Source of the DNA: JAOABV01 sp964473505
Lineage (GTDB): Bacteria; Hydrothermota; Tepidihabitantia; Tepidihabitantales; CAIPLT01
Direction of reading: 5' to 3'
NCBI GenBank assembly: GCA_964473505.1
Contig: CAYYPG010000085.1
Location: 1 to 8,740, forward strand
DNA length: 8,740 bases
In this document: piece after piece, positions 6,679-8,740 of the stretch
How the letters are laid out: the number at the start of each line of letters is the position of its first letter
How positions within the stretch are numbered: the first letter of the stretch is position 1
Position numbers and translations under genes: made by a program
Notes under the pieces: model-generated
Told to the model about the DNA's origin: nothing
Seen by the model: the letters and a program-made list of their open reading frames with translations, nothing else
Databases searched by the model: none

Positions 6679-6706
6679 ATTTTAATATAAAATGGGATTT
6701 TGTCAA
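6679..6706 (-). promoter_or_regulatory. Promoter of the small basic-peptide gene
   Basis: Minus strand: perfect -35 TTGACA (6701-6706), 16-bp spacer, TAAAAT (6679-6684, 5 of 6). The predicted start near 6672 leaves a leader of about 17 nt that is just long enough to hold AAGGAGG. With the terminator this defines a transcript of roughly 125 nt. Confidence 0.75.
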
Positions 6707-6912
6707 GACCTCAATGGCAATAGGTCAACACATACTATCCAGTTTATGAAATTTAATTGTAATAGTTATGGAAAACAGGATTTTTAATTAGCAAAGGTTG
6801 TTTTTAACAACTGTTCAAAGATATGAGGCAATATGCAAAATATAGTCCTTATCAATTATAAAGAACTAAGAAAAATTATTTCTGAAATCCGCTAAGACAA
6901 AGAAAGCGGTGC
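6707..6912. promoter_or_regulatory. Divergent intergenic region with two palindromes
   Basis: About 206 bp between two outward-facing promoters, with no gene. It contains a perfect GTTGTT-TTT-AACAAC inverted repeat (6797-6811) and a CCGCT / AGCGG repeat (6889-6893 and 6905-6909, 11-nt loop) ending 3 bp before the plus-strand -35 box. Either could be an operator, the second by position. Both are short enough to be chance. Confidence 0.3.
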
Positions 6913-6940
6913 TTGACAAATAATATTTTGAGAATAAAAT
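6913..6940 (+). promoter_or_regulatory. Promoter in front of the WG-repeat gene
   Basis: TTGACA (6913-6918), 16-bp spacer, TAAAAT (6935-6940), the same two hexamers and spacing as the divergent small-gene promoter. The -10 box overlaps the ATG at 6939, so transcription would begin near 6947, inside the annotated frame. Either this promoter is not used for that ATG or translation begins further in. Confidence 0.55.
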
Positions 6941-7250
6941 GAATAGAAAACAAATTAGATTAAGAGGAGAAGATATAATAAAACACTTAAGACTATTATT
7001 TATAGTAATTCTTATCAGTTTATCATTCATCACCTGTAATAAACAATCAAATCAAATATTCATAAAACCAATAGACCCTTATCTATTTTTTCCAATATCA
7101 CTTGAAGGAGATAAGAAAGGTAAAGTTATCATAAACCCGCAATTTGATTTTGCTTGGAATTTTTCTGAGGGGCTGGCATATGTAGGGACTGGTGGAAAAT
7201 ACGGTTATATTGATAATACCGGCAAATATGTATGGAATCCGACAGAATAG
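6939..7250 (+). CDS. Short WG-repeat putative lipoprotein
   Basis: A 103-aa frame. Residues 17-32 are a hydrophobic signal segment (LRLLFIVILISLSFIT) followed by C33 and NKQ, a lipoprotein-like layout, although T at -1 departs from the usual Gly/Ala/Ser. Residues 61-101 are one WG (KWG) beta-strand repeat, GKVIINPQFDFAWNFSEGLA then KYGYIDNTGKYVWNP, with the second unit cut after its first strand. WG proteins normally carry many repeats, so this one is unusually short. The ATG at 6939 overlaps a -10 box and lacks a good ribosome binding site; AGGAG at 6965-6969 instead precedes ATA codons (6975-6980) that would give a tidy signal peptide starting IKHLRLL, but ATA starts are rare. After the TAG the frame stays open for 21 codons. 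The NTPase-TPR gene follows on the same strand, so the two may form an operon. Role unknown. Confidence 0.65.
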   Translation: MNRKQIRLRGEDIIKHLRLLFIVILISLSFITCNKQSNQIFIKPIDPYLFFPISLEGDKKGKVIINPQFDFAWNFSEGLAYVGTGGKYGYIDNTGKYVWNPTE

Positions 7251-7316
7251 GTTATTTACGAAAATTATCCCGAATATACTAAAGAATCAGAAGTGATTGA
7301 AGAGCTATTGAAATGA
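7251..7316 (+). other. In-frame continuation after the TAG of the WG gene
   Basis: Directly after TAG 7248-7250 the same frame reads 21 sense codons (VIYENYPEYTKESEVIEELLK) to TGA 7314-7316. The stretch is acidic and helix-like rather than Ile/Asn/Lys noise. It could be the former C-terminus cut by a nonsense mutation, a readthrough extension, or chance. The TGA lies 27 nt before the next gene's ATG, closer to operon spacing than the TAG does. Confidence 0.35.
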
Positions 7317-7343
7317 ATTTATGGTAAATTTAGAGGAGTTACA

Positions 7344-8740
7344 ATGAATGAAATTTTATTAAGAACTTTATTTTGTATTATAAATACTACACAACCTTTA
7401 CCTGATTCTTCCTTAAAATTAGGAATAAAACAAAACATCATAACACCTACGGTTATATTGTCATTTATATCTAGTCTTCTCCTTCTCATAATTGGTTATT
7501 TTTTGACTTTGCTTTTTAAAAAGATATTTGAAACGCCTTCTTTTGATGGGGTTGTCAAAAAATTAAAAGATATTACACCAGCTGATTTTAATGTCGGAAA
7601 ACCCGGCAACCTAAAGATTTCGGAACAAGACTATATTCAAGCATATGCAATACGACCTGAATATGATAAAATAAAAGAAGCAATATTAGATAAAAAAAAT
7701 GTTTTAATTAATGGAGTTGCATTACACGGAAAATCAAGAATTGCTTTTCAGGTGCTTTATGAACTAAAAGACAAATTAAAGGGATACTGGTTTTTTAACC
7801 CCGATGTAAGAGCGGATGTTAGGAATGTGCCACGAAAAAAGAAAGTAATTGTATTTCTTGACGACCTAAATAAATATGCGGATGTAAAGTTTGGCTTAGA
7901 TGGGTTTTTAAGACAGTTTAAAGAAAAGCCCATTATGATTGCCACTTGCCGAACCGGTGATGAACTAATAAAGGCAAATGACCATTTTGGTAAGGCGCTT
8001 GCTATATTTCAAAATATCTTTATTTCCGATATTACAAACGAGCAAGCCAAAGACATTGCGAAAAAAACCGGCACTAATACCAATGAATTTAATGGTACAC
8101 CCGGCAGTGTTATAATCGGTTTAGAGCAAAGAATCAAACCTAAAATTAATGCGTTAGAAGATAATCAAAAAGCAATTTTACGAGCATTATTACTTCTGGC
8201 AAAATGTTTTATTGGGCGTTCTAAGTTTAGCGTGTTAAAGAGAGTCAGTATTGATATCTTTAGTGCTAATAAGGTTTCATTTGAAGATGACCTTAAAATT
8301 CTAAAAGATTCAGGATTAATTTCAGAAATAGAAAATGAGATTAGCATTCAACACGAGAAAATTTTCGAATTTATTGAATATCACTTTGACCAGGACGATG
8401 TAGAGAAGTTCACAGAAATCCTTTTAGCCTTAAAAGAAAGTTTTTATTTAATGAGCGTTTGTGCGTGGTATGAAAAAGAAAAGAATTATGATAAAATACT
8501 TGAGATTACGAATAAAGTTATAAATTACGATGCAGAGTACAGCATAGCCTATTTCATTCGCGGTATTGCTTATGCTAATAAAAAAGAGTTTGATAAGGCA
8601 ATTTCTGATTACACAGAAGCCGTTGAACTTAACCCAAACTTTGCCCAAGCCTATTACAATCGCGGTAGTGTTTATGCTGATAAAGAAGAGTTTGATAAGG
8701 CAATTTCTGATTACACAAAAGCCATTGAACTGAACCCAAA
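7344..8740 (+). CDS. Membrane-anchored STAND-like P-loop NTPase with TPR repeats (partial)
   Basis: The frame is open for 465 codons to the right edge, so the C-terminus is missing. ATG 7344 has AGAGGAG (7332-7338) five bases upstream. Order: a transmembrane helix (about 36-58, VILSFISSLLLLIIGYFLTLLF); a linker; a P-loop NTPase with Walker A GVALHGKS (124-131), Walker B VIVFLDD (168-174) and a sensor-like IATCRTGDE (199-207); a helical, winged-helix-like part (about 268-348, with LKILKDSGLISEI); then TPR units from about 368, two of them clear (about 400-433 and 434 on). Walker-type ATPase, helical domain and superstructure repeats are the architecture of STAND ATPases, which include bacterial immune sensors and transcriptional regulators. 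Sensor or defence function is inference; the TPRs would bind a partner and the helix would hold it at the membrane. No effector domain is visible in this part. Possible operon with the WG gene. Confidence 0.85.
   Translation, partial: MNEILLRTLFCIINTTQPLPDSSLKLGIKQNIITPTVILSFISSLLLLIIGYFLTLLFKKIFETPSFDGVVKKLKDITPADFNVGKPGNLKISEQDYIQAYAIRPEYDKIKEAILDKKNVLINGVALHGKSRIAFQVLYELKDKLKGYWFFNPDVRADVRNVPRKKKVIVFLDDLNKYADVKFGLDGFLRQFKEKPIMIATCRTGDELIKANDHFGKALAIFQNIFISDITNEQAKDIAKKTGTNTNEFNGTPGSVIIGLEQRIKPKINALEDNQKAILRALLLLAKCFIGRSKFSVLKRVSIDIFSANKVSFEDDLKILKDSGLISEIENEISIQHEKIFEFIEYHFDQDDVEKFTEILLALKESFYLMSVCAWYEKEKNYDKILEITNKVINYDAEYSIAYFIRGIAYANKKEFDKAISDYTEAVELNPNFAQAYYNRGSVYADKEEFDKAISDYTKAIELNP
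8547..8740 (+). repeat. 102-bp near-identical TPR-coding tandem repeat
   Basis: Units begin at 8547 and 8649 (34 codons each; the second is cut by the window edge). They match at 83 of 92 comparable bases, with an unbroken 30-base block from GAGTTTGATAAGG onward. DNA-level identity this high between TPR units points to recent duplication or gene conversion, and the array probably continues to the right. Confidence 0.9.

Noticed and set aside
7757..8648. Minus-strand frames of about 60 codons opposite the NTPase-TPR gene
   Set aside because: The plus strand is continuously open for 465 codons with clear Walker and TPR motifs; these are shadows.
1..8740. CRISPR array, insertion sequence, rRNA or attachment site
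   Set aside because: No regularly spaced repeats with unique spacers, no transposase motifs or paired terminal repeats, and no rRNA or tRNA-like sequence found.

Overview
This window is AT-rich bacterial DNA, roughly one third G+C by eye. Four housekeeping-type genes lie on the minus strand: an exported protein of unknown function followed by plsY (positions 294-1605), a YhhQ-type queuosine-precursor transporter (2122-2829) and mfd (3339-6296). Further right are a tiny minus-strand gene for a lysine-rich peptide (6581-6655) and, divergently on the plus strand, an accessory-looking pair: a short WG-repeat putative lipoprotein (6939-7250) and a membrane-anchored P-loop NTPase with C-terminal TPR repeats that runs off the right edge (7344-8740). 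Mfd makes the source certainly bacterial. The AT bias, the compact Mfd, the lack of Shine-Dalgarno sequences on the core genes and the exported protein suggest an uncultured candidate-phylum bacterium (WOR-3/Stahlbacteria type comes to mind), but that is an impression, not a demonstration.

Layout. 1-293: no assignable gene, perhaps a gene edge at the far left. 294-863: plsY, most likely with a TTG start, 10 nt after the stop of the exported-protein gene, so the two look like one transcription unit. 1606-2121: intergenic, with two decayed copies of a signal-peptide-like segment 115 bp apart. 2122-2829: yhhQ, whose start region is tandemly duplicated (50-bp period) inside a leader driven by a strong promoter. 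2987-3338: intergenic, nothing firm. 3339-6296: mfd, preceded by a diverged in-frame copy of its own first codons 75 bp upstream. 6545-6706: a self-contained unit of promoter, short leader, strong ribosome binding site, 24-codon gene and hairpin terminator. 6707-6912: divergent intergenic region. 6913 onward: promoter, WG-repeat gene, NTPase-TPR gene.

Two themes stand out. First, the sequence upstream of three separate genes carries degraded copies of start-region or signal-peptide-like coding sequence, one clear (yhhQ), one moderate (mfd) and one weaker (exported gene). Second, the promoter candidates share a TTGAC(A/T)-N16-(-10) layout, and two lie so close to the annotated ATG that the mRNA would be leaderless or the start would have to move. 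The best candidates for undescribed biology are the tiny basic-peptide gene and the NTPase-TPR gene with its WG-repeat neighbour, which resembles STAND-type conflict or signalling ATPases.
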